A DNA stretch of 64,000 nt from a virus (IMGVR_UViG_3300046163_000066:62001-126000), one strand, 5' to 3'. Shown: positions 16,275 to 25,299, counted from the first letter of the stretch. Notes: generated by a model from the sequence alone, not told the origin. Made by a program: numbers and translations.

Positions 16275-16889
16275 AAGGCTTCGCTTATACCAGTCCACGT
16301 TTCCGGGGTTGATGGAGATACCCATTTCCAACAACTTGTTGGCGATGAGTGCATCAGGTCCGTCGTAAAGAGTGTATTTCACGAAACATCGGAGTTCACC
16401 AGCAGCAGCAGTTAAACCAGCGAAAGCCTGTGTGTTGAAGAATGTCACGAGAACATCCCAAACTTGTCCGGGGAGAACATACACGTCAGGGTAGAGGTTG
16501 AACGAAGGCTGGAAGTCGATACTGCGAGGGTAAGGACTTGAAGTTCCGGGGATACCGTCGTTGGGGACGTTATCTGGGTCCAAGAAGTAGTCAGTTGTGT
16601 TGATACGGACTTGAACGTAGGCACGAGGTCCTGCGACACCCATAGCGACACCGTAGGTAAGACCACGTTGTGCAGTTGCGATTTGTGCATCGACACCAAT
16701 CGGTAGTGTTGGAGTAACAGCGATGTCTTCGATAACGACGAACTCTGTTGCAGAAGTTTCTGCGGGCTTTGTGATGTTGTTACCAACGCCACCAATGAAA
16801 ATTGATGTTCGCTTTCCTGCGCTTGTAGCAACAGTCATAGCAGTTCCACGGCTTGCATCCCAGTCATATACTTGGCTTCTCATACTCAT
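16260..16889 (-). CDS. Capsid/spike-family protein (jelly-roll-like paralogue)
   Basis: 209 aa from M-S-M-R-S-Q-V-Y-D-W. It carries all family marks: G-G-V-G-N-N-I-T-K-P-A-E-T, F-V-V-I-E-D, R-I-N-T-T-D-Y-F, Y-V-L-P-G-Q-V-W, D-G-P-D-A-L-I-A-N-K-L-L-E-M-G-I, V-D-W-Y-K-R. AGGTGA lies 5 nt before the ATG. It is very close to the next gene upstream (43-nt gap), so this is a second tandem pair. Probable major structural protein; the fold assignment is inference. Confidence 0.88.
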   Translation of the reverse strand: MSMRSQVYDWDASRGTAMTVATSAGKRTSIFIGGVGNNITKPAETSATEFVVIEDIAVTPTLPIGVDAQIATAQRGLTYGVAMGVAGPRAYVQVRINTTDYFLDPDNVPNDGIPGTSSPYPRSIDFQPSFNLYPDVYVLPGQVWDVLVTFFNTQAFAGLTAAAGELRCFVKYTLYDGPDALIANKLLEMGISINPGNVDWYKRSLLASQ

Positions 16890-16932
16890 AATAATCACCT
16901 ATCTTAAAGTTTCATCCCAAACGGGGTGAACC

Positions 16933-17616
16933 TCAAGCCTGACCTCCGTTAGCAGCAGCAGCCGCAGCAGCCATTGAAGCCGAGCGTTGCTGTTGTTCGA
17001 TGAGGCTACGCTTATACCAATCCACGTTGTTAGGATTGATGGTAACACCAAGTTCAAGAAGTTTGTTTGCGATAAGAGCGTCAGGTCCGTCGTAAAGAGT
17101 GTATTTCACGAAAGCAGCAACGACTTCAGTTGAAGTAGCAGCAACACCGACACCAGTTGCGGTCTCTGGAGTGTAGAGAATCTGGAAGGTTTGACCGGGC
17201 AGAACATAAACGTCTGGGTAAAGGTCGAAAGACTTCAAGAGTTGGTCGCTGTTAAGAGGTTCAGCAGCGGAAAGGTCCACACTTGAGGGCGCACCACGAG
17301 GGTAAGGACTTGCCAGACCGGGGATACCGGCTTGGTCAGTAACGTCGGGGTTCTGGAAGTAATCTGTGGTGTTAATACGGATTTGGACAGCACCGCCAAG
17401 TTGTGGAGAACAAGCGATGTCCTCGATAACGATAAACTGGGTTGCAGTTGTCTCGGCTGGCTTGGTGATGTTGTTTCCAGTTCCACCAATAAACAAATCG
17501 TATTCACGACCTGCGGTCAGGGCTTTCGGGACATCGGCTGTGCTTCGGCGTAGAGCAGACGACACACCGACTGGTGCGAGGTTTGCCCATTCATATACTT
17601 GGCTTCTCATTGACAT
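16933..17616 (-). CDS. Capsid/spike-family protein (jelly-roll-like paralogue)
   Basis: 227 aa from M-S-M-R-S-Q-V-Y-E-W. Same motif order as the downstream paralogue, with an Ala-rich tail after V-D-W-Y-K-R. An AGGA-type site lies before the chosen ATG; a longer frame starts 19 codons upstream without support. It has the longest leader of the family (TATA centre 63 nt away), which may mark high or regulated expression. The two proteins share most motifs and could co-assemble. Confidence 0.88.
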   Translation of the reverse strand: MSMRSQVYEWANLAPVGVSSALRRSTADVPKALTAGREYDLFIGGTGNNITKPAETTATQFIVIEDIACSPQLGGAVQIRINTTDYFQNPDVTDQAGIPGLASPYPRGAPSSVDLSAAEPLNSDQLLKSFDLYPDVYVLPGQTFQILYTPETATGVGVAATSTEVVAAFVKYTLYDGPDALIANKLLELGVTINPNNVDWYKRSLIEQQQRSASMAAAAAAANGGQA

Positions 17617-17674
17617 ATCAATCTTTCCTTTTATTACAGCGCAGTTGCGCTTAACTATACATGGACTTTTCAAC

Positions 17675-17683
17675 TACTTAAAG
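17675..17683 (-). promoter_or_regulatory. BRE/TATA promoter for the capsid-family pair
   Basis: CCGAAGT-CTTTAAGTA. 63 nt to the start at 17616, so an mRNA leader of about 35-40 nt is expected. Confidence 0.8.
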
Positions 17684-17760
17684 ACTTCGGTTGTTGCGGT
17701 GAAAACCAATCAATAGCCTGTCGGCCATTCGTGTTCAAAAACCAGTAATGGGTTCAAGTT

Positions 17761-18318
17761 TCAAGCAGAGAGTTGCTTGGCACGCTTGTAAAGAGGAGTT
17801 CCCTTCTTGATTGGGGAGAATCCTTTGATTCCAAGGTCCTTGCGGGCTTGTGCAATAGCATCCTTCCACTTCATCTTCTTGCCACCTTCGGCTTCAAAAG
17901 AAACTTCTTCATCGTTTCCTGAAACTTCTGTGGGGTTGAGTTGGTCCACAGATTCTGCTTCGACGACTTCAACTTCTTCAGCAGCCTTTTCAGCACCCTT
18001 GATTTCAGAGGCAACAGGCTTGGAAACTTCAGCAACGAGGTTGTCAGCAATATCAGCGAGGTTAGAAACTACTGGAACTTTGTTTGTGACTGGGCGAATG
18101 GTGCGAAGCAAGAATGCAGCACCAAGACTGAGAGGAACAAGTGCAGCAGCACGACCAACAGTAACGTCCATTCCACCAATAAGTGGGAGCATTGAAGGGA
18201 TGGTGAAGAGTTTGTATCCCAGAGCCTCAGTAAATCGAGTGGACCAGAAACCTGCACCAATTAGGAGAAGGCTGCCACCGACGGTGTATTCGTTCACAAG
18301 CATTTGTCGTAGTTTCAT
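17761..18318 (-). CDS. Membrane protein with basic C-terminal module
   Basis: 185 aa. TM helices at about 12-30 and 40-75 are followed by an acidic linker (about 85-140) and a conserved-looking basic tail: K-W-K-D-A-I-A-Q-A-R-K, L-G-I-K-G-F, K-K-G-T-P-L-Y-K-R-A-K. This resembles short DNA- or particle-associated tails I recall from dsDNA virus virion proteins (unverified). GGA lies 10-12 nt before the ATG. Confidence 0.82.
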   Translation of the reverse strand: MKLRQMLVNEYTVGGSLLLIGAGFWSTRFTEALGYKLFTIPSMLPLIGGMDVTVGRAAALVPLSLGAAFLLRTIRPVTNKVPVVSNLADIADNLVAEVSKPVASEIKGAEKAAEEVEVVEAESVDQLNPTEVSGNDEEVSFEAEGGKKMKWKDAIAQARKDLGIKGFSPIKKGTPLYKRAKQLSA

Positions 18319-18342
18319 GTTATTCACTTCCGTAGTGTTCTA

Positions 18343-18351
18343 ATTTTAAAG
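18343..18351 (-). promoter_or_regulatory. Weak TATA-like box, 29 nt from start at 18318
   Basis: CTTTAAAAT. It overlaps the stop codon of the upstream gene. Confidence 0.5.
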
Positions 18352-18597
18352 ACCCATCATTGAGGGTCCGTTTAGTTGGCAAAGAACAACGCCAAGTCCA
18401 GTCACGGCCACAGCAGCACCAACAATTTGTTGTGCGCCAATGGTGCGACCCATAATATCGAATGAGAAGGCTGGAAGGAAACCGAGAACAGGTTGTGCTT
18501 CAGTTGCCATCAAGTGCAAACCGCCAACAAGAGCAGCGATTCCAGTTACATATTGTCCGTTTTTAGATTCTGACCAGTTACAAAGTTTGTCCATCAT
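18346..18597 (-). CDS. Small hydrophobic membrane protein
   Basis: 83 aa with hydrophobic segments at about 14-30, 32-45 and 52-75. AGGTGA lies before the ATG and the gap to the upstream gene is 19 nt, so it is in its operon. Function unknown. Confidence 0.8.
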   Translation of the reverse strand: MMDKLCNWSESKNGQYVTGIAALVGGLHLMATEAQPVLGFLPAFSFDIMGRTIGAQQIVGAAVAVTGLGVVLCQLNGPSMMGL

Positions 18598-18616
18598 TTT
18601 TCTTCACCTTATTTTT

Positions 18617-19651
18617 TTACTGACCAATCACGGAGCCAAAGCCCTCTGCCGAAGTCAGCGAATGTGTAACGGTGCCGGCCATCTTGCCGTTTTCTGCACC
18701 AAAGTATTGGATAGGTTGTCCCGGGTTGATAACACGAACCGAATCCATAATGGATTGTTCTGCGGTTGTGCTGGGCTTAATGTATGTGTTCAACATATCT
18801 GGGAGACTTCCCATTTGAGGAGTTGGATTTGGGTATTCAACATTGAGCATTGGTTCTTCAGCACCGTAAGCAACTGGAGGGTCGCCACCGGGATACTTGG
18901 AATCAACGAAAGCGTTAGCACGACCCATTGGGTTCATAGCACGAAGTCCGAGAGTATCGACGCTGTTGATAAAGTCGCCAAGTTTCTCTTCTTGAGGCAT
19001 AGCAACTGTGGTAGGTTCTGCGGAAGAACCACCGAGGTTTTGGTCAAGTCCACCAGATGGTGCGATGTCCATATCTTCTGAACCAAACCATTGTGGAACA
19101 CCATGACCCATTGGAGCAGGTTCATAAACTGAATCTACTGGGTTGCCCGGTGGAACACGGTTCACCATTTCTTGTGTGCCTTCCTCGAAAGTATCTGCCG
19201 AGTAAATGTCGGAGTAACTTTGAGTAGCGGTTTCTTGACCGATAACTGAGCCTGAGCCTCGTTGTGCAATCAATTGAGTGTCTTCAGATTCTGCGTTAGC
19301 AGTAATCATAGTTCCAATACCGTTGAAACCGGGGATTGAAAGTCCTGTCATAGCAGTAAGATAACCGATAACTTGGCTAACACCTGCAAATCCGAGAATT
19401 GTTCCTGCACTAAGATACAAACGACCCATATCTCCAGATTGAGAACGAGACTTGTTCACAAGGTATGCACCTGAACCAAGTGTGGTAGCAGTTCGGAGAA
19501 CGTTACCAAACATTCCAGCACGCTGGAAAGGAATTAGAGTAAGTGCAGAACCGAGGACACCGCCAACGGCTACACCAGCAACACCAGAATAAAACTCAGG
19601 AGACATCAATCCTGTCTTAGAGGATTCGACTACATTTCCGATTGCGCTCAT
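18617..19651 (-). CDS. Multi-TM protein with PQW module and A-x-E sites
   Basis: 344 aa from M-S-A-I-G-N-V. The first ~110 residues hold about three hydrophobic helices; the rest is soluble and acidic. It contains G-H-G-V-P-Q-W-F-G-S-E (about residue 190), the module repeated in the 22250 and 56716 genes, plus Y-F-G-A-E and A-N-A-E-S-E. These are candidate maturation-cleavage sites. GGTGA precedes the ATG, and a TATA centre is also exactly 27 nt away, so initiation mode is ambiguous. Confidence 0.85.
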   Translation of the reverse strand: MSAIGNVVESSKTGLMSPEFYSGVAGVAVGGVLGSALTLIPFQRAGMFGNVLRTATTLGSGAYLVNKSRSQSGDMGRLYLSAGTILGFAGVSQVIGYLTAMTGLSIPGFNGIGTMITANAESEDTQLIAQRGSGSVIGQETATQSYSDIYSADTFEEGTQEMVNRVPPGNPVDSVYEPAPMGHGVPQWFGSEDMDIAPSGGLDQNLGGSSAEPTTVAMPQEEKLGDFINSVDTLGLRAMNPMGRANAFVDSKYPGGDPPVAYGAEEPMLNVEYPNPTPQMGSLPDMLNTYIKPSTTAEQSIMDSVRVINPGQPIQYFGAENGKMAGTVTHSLTSAEGFGSVIGQ

Positions 19652-19673
19652 ATTATCACCTTTCACGTTCAAC

Positions 19674-19682
19674 TACTTAAAG
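19674..19682 (-). promoter_or_regulatory. BRE/TATA promoter, 27 nt from start at 19651
   Basis: CCGAAGT-CTTTAAGTA followed by GTTGAA. Confidence 0.85.
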
Positions 19683-20477
19683 ACTTCGGTTAGTTCTAAC
19701 TGAACCCATGTGCCGAGTCGGTGGAGCCACATGGACTCCCACAGGGTCTCCTAAAGGAGTTCTAACCATTCCAATCTGTGCTTGGGATAGCGGTTGAGGA
19801 ATGACAGTATCTCCCATGAATGTATCGTTTCTTTGCTTGGCAACTCCTGAATACGCTGAAGCCAAACCAAGTTCAAATTGTCGAGATGAACCAGAGGCTT
19901 CCAAAATCTTGGTTGAACCACTACTTGTAAGTGCATCGTCAAGAGGTTGTGTATCAACAGTATATCCTGTTTGAAGAGTTTCGGTGGAAATACGACCAGA
20001 GTTTTCTAAAACAAAACCAGCGACTTTGTTTTTAACACGAGGCGAAAGTTCTGACAAAGATTCAACTTCTGACAAAAATCGGTGACTACTGTTAGCACCA
20101 TACTTAGTAGCCAAAACAGTAGATTTTCCTGAGCGACCCATTAGACGGTCCCAGAAACCGGGAATGCCTGTGGAACTAAGTGTCCAATTTTTGGAACTGG
20201 CGGAATAAGAAAGAGTGTAACCATCAATAACTGTTGAAACATCTGAAGTGGGTTCAGCATTCTTAACAACACGTCGAGGTGTGCTGTGAGCAGGTCGGCT
20301 CAAAGCATTAGGTGTCATGTGTGCCACAGGTTTGCCGAGAATACTTTCAGCAGCCTTGCTGGATTCGGTATAAGCAGTTAGTTGATATGTGCCACCAAAG
20401 TCAGACATAACACCGTGCATGGCACCTTCCATTGGGCTACGACGAAGCGTGTTCTGAATAGCAAGGTCCAGATTCAT
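19677..20477 (-). CDS. Hypothetical soluble protein
   Basis: 266 aa from M-N-L-D-L-A. Mixed alpha/beta, Ser/Thr-rich, no TM and no recognised motif. The central ~100 residues (from Y-T-L-S-Y-S) look like a compact domain. Start chosen 27 nt from the TATA centre; the longer frame reads through the promoter. Confidence 0.82.
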   Translation of the reverse strand: MNLDLAIQNTLRRSPMEGAMHGVMSDFGGTYQLTAYTESSKAAESILGKPVAHMTPNALSRPAHSTPRRVVKNAEPTSDVSTVIDGYTLSYSASSKNWTLSSTGIPGFWDRLMGRSGKSTVLATKYGANSSHRFLSEVESLSELSPRVKNKVAGFVLENSGRISTETLQTGYTVDTQPLDDALTSSGSTKILEASGSSRQFELGLASAYSGVAKQRNDTFMGDTVIPQPLSQAQIGMVRTPLGDPVGVHVAPPTRHMGSVRTNRSL

Positions 20478-20499
20478 ATTATTCACTACTTCCTTTTGA

Positions 20500-20508
20500 T
20501 ACTTAAAG
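20500..20508 (-). promoter_or_regulatory. BRE/TATA promoter, 27 nt from start at 20477
   Basis: CCGAAGT-CTTTAAGTA followed by TCAAAAG. It abuts the stop codon of the frameshifted gene upstream. Confidence 0.85.
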
Positions 20509-20515
20509 ACTTCGG

Positions 20516-21440
20516 TTACTTCTTCCAAAACATTGGGATGAGGATTGCTCCCAACGTAGCAACACCAACTGCTGCATAAGGCAAATAATTGGTAGGTTCT
20601 GATTCTACTTCGACCGGTCCGAATAGTTCAGCAGCCATTGTGATTGGAATTGCATCGGCGGTAGCAGTAAGCATGGCTACAATTTGAGAAGCAGGGAGCG
20701 TTTTCTAATTTAAGTAATACAGATTCACGGTCAGTTTCTACCAGATTCTGTCGAGACCAAAGTGCAGAGGCTACTTGTAGATAGCGTGGGAACAAAGTTT
20801 CATCAATAGTCAAAGTTTGAGCGTCGTAACCAGCCGCTTTGAGATTCGCAAGAATACGAGCAAGGGCTACTTGACCAGATGCCCAATCAGAACTTTCGGA
20901 GTTTTCTGGAAACAACCAATCTTCAAATTGACGTTGAGTCATACTGGCTACTCGAACTTCTTGGTCTTGATTGGATAATCTTTCAGCCAAAAGAGTGACA
21001 TCAGCAGGTTCAGGCAAGTTGGGTTCAAAAGTTTCAGAAGGACCCTCGATTTCTGGTGGAATATCTGTTTCAGGAGTTTCAGCATCTGGAGATTCTGGAA
21101 GTGGTTCGTCTGCGGATTCAGCAGGAACTTCTGCTTCAGACATAAGTGCTTCATTATCATACTCATTTCTCATGTTTTCAAAACTCGGCATATTGGCTTC
21201 TTCAGATTCAGAGATTTTCTTTTTGCGAGCAATACCTTCTTGCAGAGCCTTCGGTAATGAATTGCGCTGACCTTCAGTAAGATACTTTTTCAAATCTTCA
21301 TCAGTAACTTCCACAGTATCAACTACGGAGTTGGTGTTGGCTTCACCATTGAAAGCCATCTTGTTGTTAGGATTCCCTGCGGCTTCAGTTTGAACCTCGG
21401 CTTCTAATTCCGAGAGGAAAGGTGAAACGTCTTCATCCAT
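20516..21440 (-). CDS. Acidic C-terminal-TM protein, split by a +1 frameshift
   Basis: The first frame (21440 down to a stop at 20628) gives an acidic protein whose last ~25 residues turn into an implausible Cys/His/Asn string. Skipping one A in the AAAA run at 20701-20704 joins it to a frame encoding T-L-P-A-S-Q-I-V-A-M-L, then A-A-E-L-F-G-P-V-E and a TM helix ending M-F-W-K-K. That frame stops exactly before the next promoter. Total length is 3n+1. The fused protein (~307 aa) has the same acidic-stalk, C-terminal-TM layout and A-x-E motifs as its neighbours. Consensus error or +1 recoding. Confidence 0.8.
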
Positions 21441-21457
21441 AACGAACCTTGTTCGTT
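21441..21457. promoter_or_regulatory. Perfect palindrome between TATA and start codon
   Basis: AACGAAC-3-nt-GTTCGTT, 7-bp arms, directly adjoining the ATG at 21440. If the mRNA is leaderless this is DNA at the transcription start, so an operator is plausible; otherwise it is a hairpin with AAGG in the loop. Confidence 0.5.
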
Positions 21458-21462
21458 TTTGA

Positions 21463-21471
21463 TACTTAAAG
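21463..21471 (-). promoter_or_regulatory. TATA-like promoter, 27 nt from start at 21440
   Basis: CTTTAAGTA followed by TCAAAAA. Confidence 0.83.
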
Positions 21472-21846
21472 GTTGGCTTCAGTATCGGAAAGAGTCGGTG
21501 TGCCTACCCACGGACTTTCAGATTCAAAACATCGAAGGGCTTCAGTAGAAGTGTGATAAGCCACAGGGCGTAGTTTTTCCCATGTAGTGGCACCGGGCGA
21601 ACCATCAAGACAAATAATGATTTCAATTTCGGGTGCGTCTTGATAAGAATGTGTGAGTTCATAAATAGCAATAATCTGGCCGATACCTCTGGGGTCAGGT
21701 TGTCCGACCTTAAAATCAAATTGTGAAATGCTGGGAATACCAACGTGTCCAGCCCAAGACCATGCAGATACAGAATCTAAAGAAGTAATTTCACAATCTT
21801 CAAATGGAAATCCAAAAGTTCCCCAATAGTATTCAGTAGGAATCAT
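21466..21846 (-). CDS. Hypothetical soluble beta-rich protein
   Basis: 126 aa from M-I-P-T-E-Y-Y-W-G. The frame extends 22 codons upstream to a GTG at 21912, but that region contains a TATA-like box (GTTTATAAC) whose centre is exactly 27 nt from this ATG. The product has alternating strands, many aromatic residues, and no TM or recognised motif. It lies just downstream of a conserved structured element. Confidence 0.75.
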   Translation of the reverse strand: MIPTEYYWGTFGFPFEDCEITSLDSVSAWSWAGHVGIPSISQFDFKVGQPDPRGIGQIIAIYELTHSYQDAPEIEIIICLDGSPGATTWEKLRPVAYHTSTEALRCFESESPWVGTPTLSDTEANL

Positions 21847-21868
21847 AGTTGCTGATTGTCCGATGACA

Positions 21869-21877
21869 GTTATAAAC
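21869..21877 (-). promoter_or_regulatory. TATA-like promoter, 27 nt from start at 21846
   Basis: GTTTATAAC preceded by AACGTCCAAAT. The same AACGTCCAAAT precedes the TATA box at 61543, also next to the conserved RNA element. Confidence 0.65.
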
Positions 21878-21914
21878 ATTTGGACGTTAAGTTCTAATCG
21901 AAGATTACCCACTC

Positions 21915-21991
21915 CGGATAGGGGAAACTCGAAGAGTTGGGGAAAGGTTGTCCCCTTGTTTGCGTAGCAAACTCAGATTCGGCTAAGAATC
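21915..21991 (-). ncRNA. Conserved structured RNA element, copy A
   Basis: Minus-strand hairpins in order: 21976-21991 (GATTC/GAATC), 21958-21972 (GTTTGC/GCAAAC), then a core at 21915-21955 with GGGGA/TCCCC and AACTC/GAGTT hairpins. The 41-nt core is identical to copy B at 61601-61641. The outer two hairpins differ in sequence but keep pairing. It follows the stop of the 21998 gene and precedes a promoter. Confidence 0.75.
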
Positions 21992-21997
21992 GTTGAG

Positions 21998-22234
21998 TCA
22001 ATATACAACATTGGCTTCACGAAGGTAAAGATAAGCCACTAAACTTCCAGCCGCAATTCCCGCAGGACCCAAAGCCATACCCACAGCATCTGATTTCTTT
22101 TCAATAATGTAGGGAATCGAGTGAATAGTTTCGGCTAATCCAATAGTCATCATGGCAAGTGCCACAGAATAACCTACTTTGTGAATCAGTTTGGATTCTT
22201 GTTCAAAGAAAAGTTTAGGATAGTTGGTTACCAT
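21998..22234 (-). CDS. Small two-TM protein
   Basis: 78 aa. TM1 about 19-38 and TM2 about 50-70, C-terminus Y-L-R-E-A-N-V-V-Y. AGGAGG lies about 10 nt before the ATG. Last gene before the structured RNA element. Confidence 0.8.
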   Translation of the reverse strand: MVTNYPKLFFEQESKLIHKVGYSVALAMMTIGLAETIHSIPYIIEKKSDAVGMALGPAGIAAGSLVAYLYLREANVVY

Positions 22235-22249
22235 GTTGGTTGAGCCTCC

Positions 22250-24451
22250 TTAAGAACGACGGGCGTAGAAAATACCGCCTAAGATTCCAGCGACAGCAGC
22301 GATAACAGGTGCTACCAGAACTCCCTTAGCAGGTGAGGCTTCTTCCAAAGTATCAGTAATCTTGCGACGAGAGGCAACGTTTTTTAGAGACACGCCTTCA
22401 GACCAATTATAGTTTCCATGAATGTTCACAATTTCGTAGTTGAAAATTGCTTCTGCGAAATCATCCATTGAAACAATTAGATTATCTGAACTGTCAAAGA
22501 CACCACCTTTCTTGAAATCAAAATAACAAGCATCATATTCTTCTTCGGTCATGTCTGGTAATTTGGCCCATGAAGCGTCTTCCCACTCATCAACTCTAAA
22601 ATCAAAATATAATCCTGCTTGGGGCGCAATAGCACGAAGCATTTGTGGTCCTCCATAAGCAAGTCTGAATGGTCCAGAAAACTCATAATCTTCTTCAGGT
22701 GCTTCATCTTGACTGTTGAAAGTTTCAGCCGAGCCATACCATTGTGGAACTCCGTAGCCAGAATCCAAAGCGGTGTTGCCACCTTCTGAGTTAGGAACAA
22801 CTGGGTAAAGTTCTTCTCCAAGTTCAGCGTATTCCATTTCAGCAGACATAGAACCACAGCCACAGCCTTCTTCTTGTTCGCCACGGTATTTCTTGGTGGT
22901 GCCACAATCAGCACAGAAGGTTTCGCCATTGAACGATTCAGCAGCGAGTCCCATGTCTTGAACGGTGTCCCATGCTACTCCTTTAGCAATCTTTCGGGCT
23001 TGTTGGAAGTTGGGTCCTTTAGACCATGCACCAGAGTTAGGGTTTTGAACACCGGGTTGCACAAAGTATTTGGCTTTGGCTACGGGGTTGCGTCGAGAAA
23101 TATCTTGACCTACTGGTGGGTTATCTCCGACAATACCTGTGCGGTAATATCCGCCCATTTGTTGAGACATAACTTCACCGAAAACTGCATTCTTAGCCTT
23201 GCCACGGTTCATAAACTTGCCACGGATGTCTCGGAGGCGACCGCCTTCGGCATCAAAGGACTCTTCAGCACCTAAACCATAGAAACGATAATCGCCGTAA
23301 TCAGTTTCGGTTTCAACGTAAGCACTTCTTCCATCATCAATATCTACCTCAAAGTCTTCTTCGCCCGGATAAGGTTCACTTCCGACATTTGATGAAATCT
23401 CACCTTCAATGTAGTCTTCTTGTTCTTCAGTTACATCGCCTTCGATTGACCAACCGTATTGAGTGTGTGGGTTATCGTATCGTAGAATAACGGGCATATC
23501 TTCTTCGGTGTCAATACGGTCGTGGTCAATTAAGCCACTACCTTCAGCACTAAACCTGTAATTGTCGTTATGGTCATTAGCATAGTTTTCAGCATTCTCC
23601 GCCATATCAGAAACTACACCTGCTAAAACCCCTTCATCATCATACAGAACGGATATTTTCTTTTCAACAGCCCATGTAGGTGTTGTTCCTTCCTCATCAA
23701 TTCTTAATCGAACTTCCTTTGTGGTCTTCTCACCTTCAGCACCATACCATTGTGGAACTCCATGACCATTAAAGGATGAATCTTGTCCTGTGGTGTTAGG
23801 AACAATAGGGTATGACTCGTCACCCAATTCTGCGTATTCAATTTCAGCAGACATAGTAATGAGTTCTGATTCTGAGGGTCCTTCGGTGGATGGGTTGGCT
23901 ACTGTGGGGTCAGCAGGTTCGTAAGCCGAGCCAGATGGTTCGGTGGCTGGTGCAGCGAATCCTACGGATTCAGCAGACTTGTCTTCGTAATTGACAGCCT
24001 CTGCAACGCTGGTAGCATCATCAAGGAATGCAGAAACAACGAAACTTCCGGTTGAAGTAGAACCTGATTCAACGGCTTCTTTGATTTCTTCAATGTTAGT
24101 AGCGGAAGCAGGTGCGGCTTGAAGTGCATAACTGCCGACGGAATACTGAGCAGTAGAGCCGATTTCGTAGCGACGTGTTCGACGCTTGGTGCCTTCCATT
24201 CCTGAAACTTTGGCTTCTCCTGAACTCATATCATTGGTAATTCTAAGAGTCAAGAAATTGTGGTTGTCAGTAACACCAGCAACATAGAAAAGCGCACAAG
24301 GATACAAACGCTTTTGGTCATCCTCACTCATACTTTTGTATTGGGCATTAGAAACGACCCATGTGAACTTGTAGAAATTGATAGCGTCGTCGAAAGATGA
24401 AGCATCATATCCCCAATAGTCTTCAGATTGAACAAATAACATCTTACTCAT
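22250..24451 (-). CDS. Large acidic TM protein with PQW modules and A-x-E sites
   Basis: 733 aa from M-S-K-M-L-F. Very acidic, with one C-terminal TM helix (about 712-730) ending A-R-R-S. Two ~38-residue modules (near 23740-23855 and 22720-22840) read M-S-A-E-x-E-Y-A-E-L-G, P-x-V-P-N, G-V-P-Q-W-Y-G. A Cys cluster (C-A-D-C ... C-G-C-G) lies near 22850-22925. Many A-E-S-F and S-A-E sites. The ATG chosen has GGAG 9-10 nt upstream; another ATG lies two codons earlier and overlaps the preceding gene's stop. Confidence 0.87.
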   Translation of the reverse strand: MSKMLFVQSEDYWGYDASSFDDAINFYKFTWVVSNAQYKSMSEDDQKRLYPCALFYVAGVTDNHNFLTLRITNDMSSGEAKVSGMEGTKRRTRRYEIGSTAQYSVGSYALQAAPASATNIEEIKEAVESGSTSTGSFVVSAFLDDATSVAEAVNYEDKSAESVGFAAPATEPSGSAYEPADPTVANPSTEGPSESELITMSAEIEYAELGDESYPIVPNTTGQDSSFNGHGVPQWYGAEGEKTTKEVRLRIDEEGTTPTWAVEKKISVLYDDEGVLAGVVSDMAENAENYANDHNDNYRFSAEGSGLIDHDRIDTEEDMPVILRYDNPHTQYGWSIEGDVTEEQEDYIEGEISSNVGSEPYPGEEDFEVDIDDGRSAYVETETDYGDYRFYGLGAEESFDAEGGRLRDIRGKFMNRGKAKNAVFGEVMSQQMGGYYRTGIVGDNPPVGQDISRRNPVAKAKYFVQPGVQNPNSGAWSKGPNFQQARKIAKGVAWDTVQDMGLAAESFNGETFCADCGTTKKYRGEQEEGCGCGSMSAEMEYAELGEELYPVVPNSEGGNTALDSGYGVPQWYGSAETFNSQDEAPEEDYEFSGPFRLAYGGPQMLRAIAPQAGLYFDFRVDEWEDASWAKLPDMTEEEYDACYFDFKKGGVFDSSDNLIVSMDDFAEAIFNYEIVNIHGNYNWSEGVSLKNVASRRKITDTLEEASPAKGVLVAPVIAAVAGILGGIFYARRS

Positions 24452-24453
24452 TT

Positions 24454-25299
24454 TCATACTCTCCGTAATTGCGTTTCAAATCCTCCGCTAAATGGAATGG
24501 CTGATACCATAGTATCAGAGATGCGGAGAATAGTGTGGGTGCTTCGCCATTGGCTTAGGGGTAAGGTGCGACCAGTAGAAGTATCAAGATATGAGGAATC
24601 TACATCTGGGCTAAGAGCAACTTCTCCAAGACGACCATTGACGTTATCATCGGTGCTGTTGCGAGCCAAACTTCCGATTCGATTGCCTCCAACATCTCCA
24701 GAAGGTGGAGTCAAGAAAGGAGTATCAATCATAGAAACAAGATAAGGGAAGTCTCGATTAACTTCGGGAGCGAGGCGTGCCACAGGCAAACGGCTACCGT
24801 CATAAGTAATACCTACTCCTGCACCTGTGCTGGGGTCGAGGCTAACTGGGTCTTGGGAAGGAGTTTGGGTGTAAGGCATTCCGGGTCCAGTAATGAACTC
24901 GTTGTTTGTAGTATTCATAGAAGAAGCGGTTTGTCCGACTTCATCAACGTATTCAGAAGAAAATCCTTTTTCAGCAGGTTGGAATGAATATCCGATGTCG
25001 TGGGGATTAACATAAACTGGTTGAGCATCAACAATACCATCCATAAAGGGTGAATCATTAGCGATTGAGTTGGTGCCTTGAAGGTGCAATTGTTGATAAC
25101 CGAGGAAAGATTGTGCCAAAGAAGTTGGAACTTGGTCAATGGTGACTCCTGAACTTTCAATGTGCATCTCTTCTAAATTGGCAGGGGTGATACCATCTGC
25201 ACCGAAGACTGAAGAGACTTTGCTACGAAACTTTTCGTTGCCGAAGAATGCCGCAACACCGACCAACACGGCTCCGAGACCTACTTGTGACCAGCGCAT
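24454..25299 (-). CDS. N-terminally anchored membrane protein
   Basis: 281 aa from M-R-W-S-Q-V-G-L-G. TM helix at about 5-20 followed by N-E-K-F-R-S-K-V, then a long soluble Pro/Ser/Asp-rich region. Its layout is like the 10059 product. The start is 27 nt from the TATA centre; a longer frame overlaps the promoter. The stop overlaps the start of the next gene. Confidence 0.84.
   Translation of the reverse strand: MRWSQVGLGAVLVGVAAFFGNEKFRSKVSSVFGADGITPANLEEMHIESSGVTIDQVPTSLAQSFLGYQQLHLQGTNSIANDSPFMDGIVDAQPVYVNPHDIGYSFQPAEKGFSSEYVDEVGQTASSMNTTNNEFITGPGMPYTQTPSQDPVSLDPSTGAGVGITYDGSRLPVARLAPEVNRDFPYLVSMIDTPFLTPPSGDVGGNRIGSLARNSTDDNVNGRLGEVALSPDVDSSYLDTSTGRTLPLSQWRSTHTILRISDTMVSAIPFSGGFETQLRRV

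Noticed and set aside
16901-16909. CTTTAAGAT box before the 16260-16889 gene as a promoter
   Set aside because: Only 16 nt from the start and poor match; a good ribosome site and the close upstream paralogue make an operon more likely.
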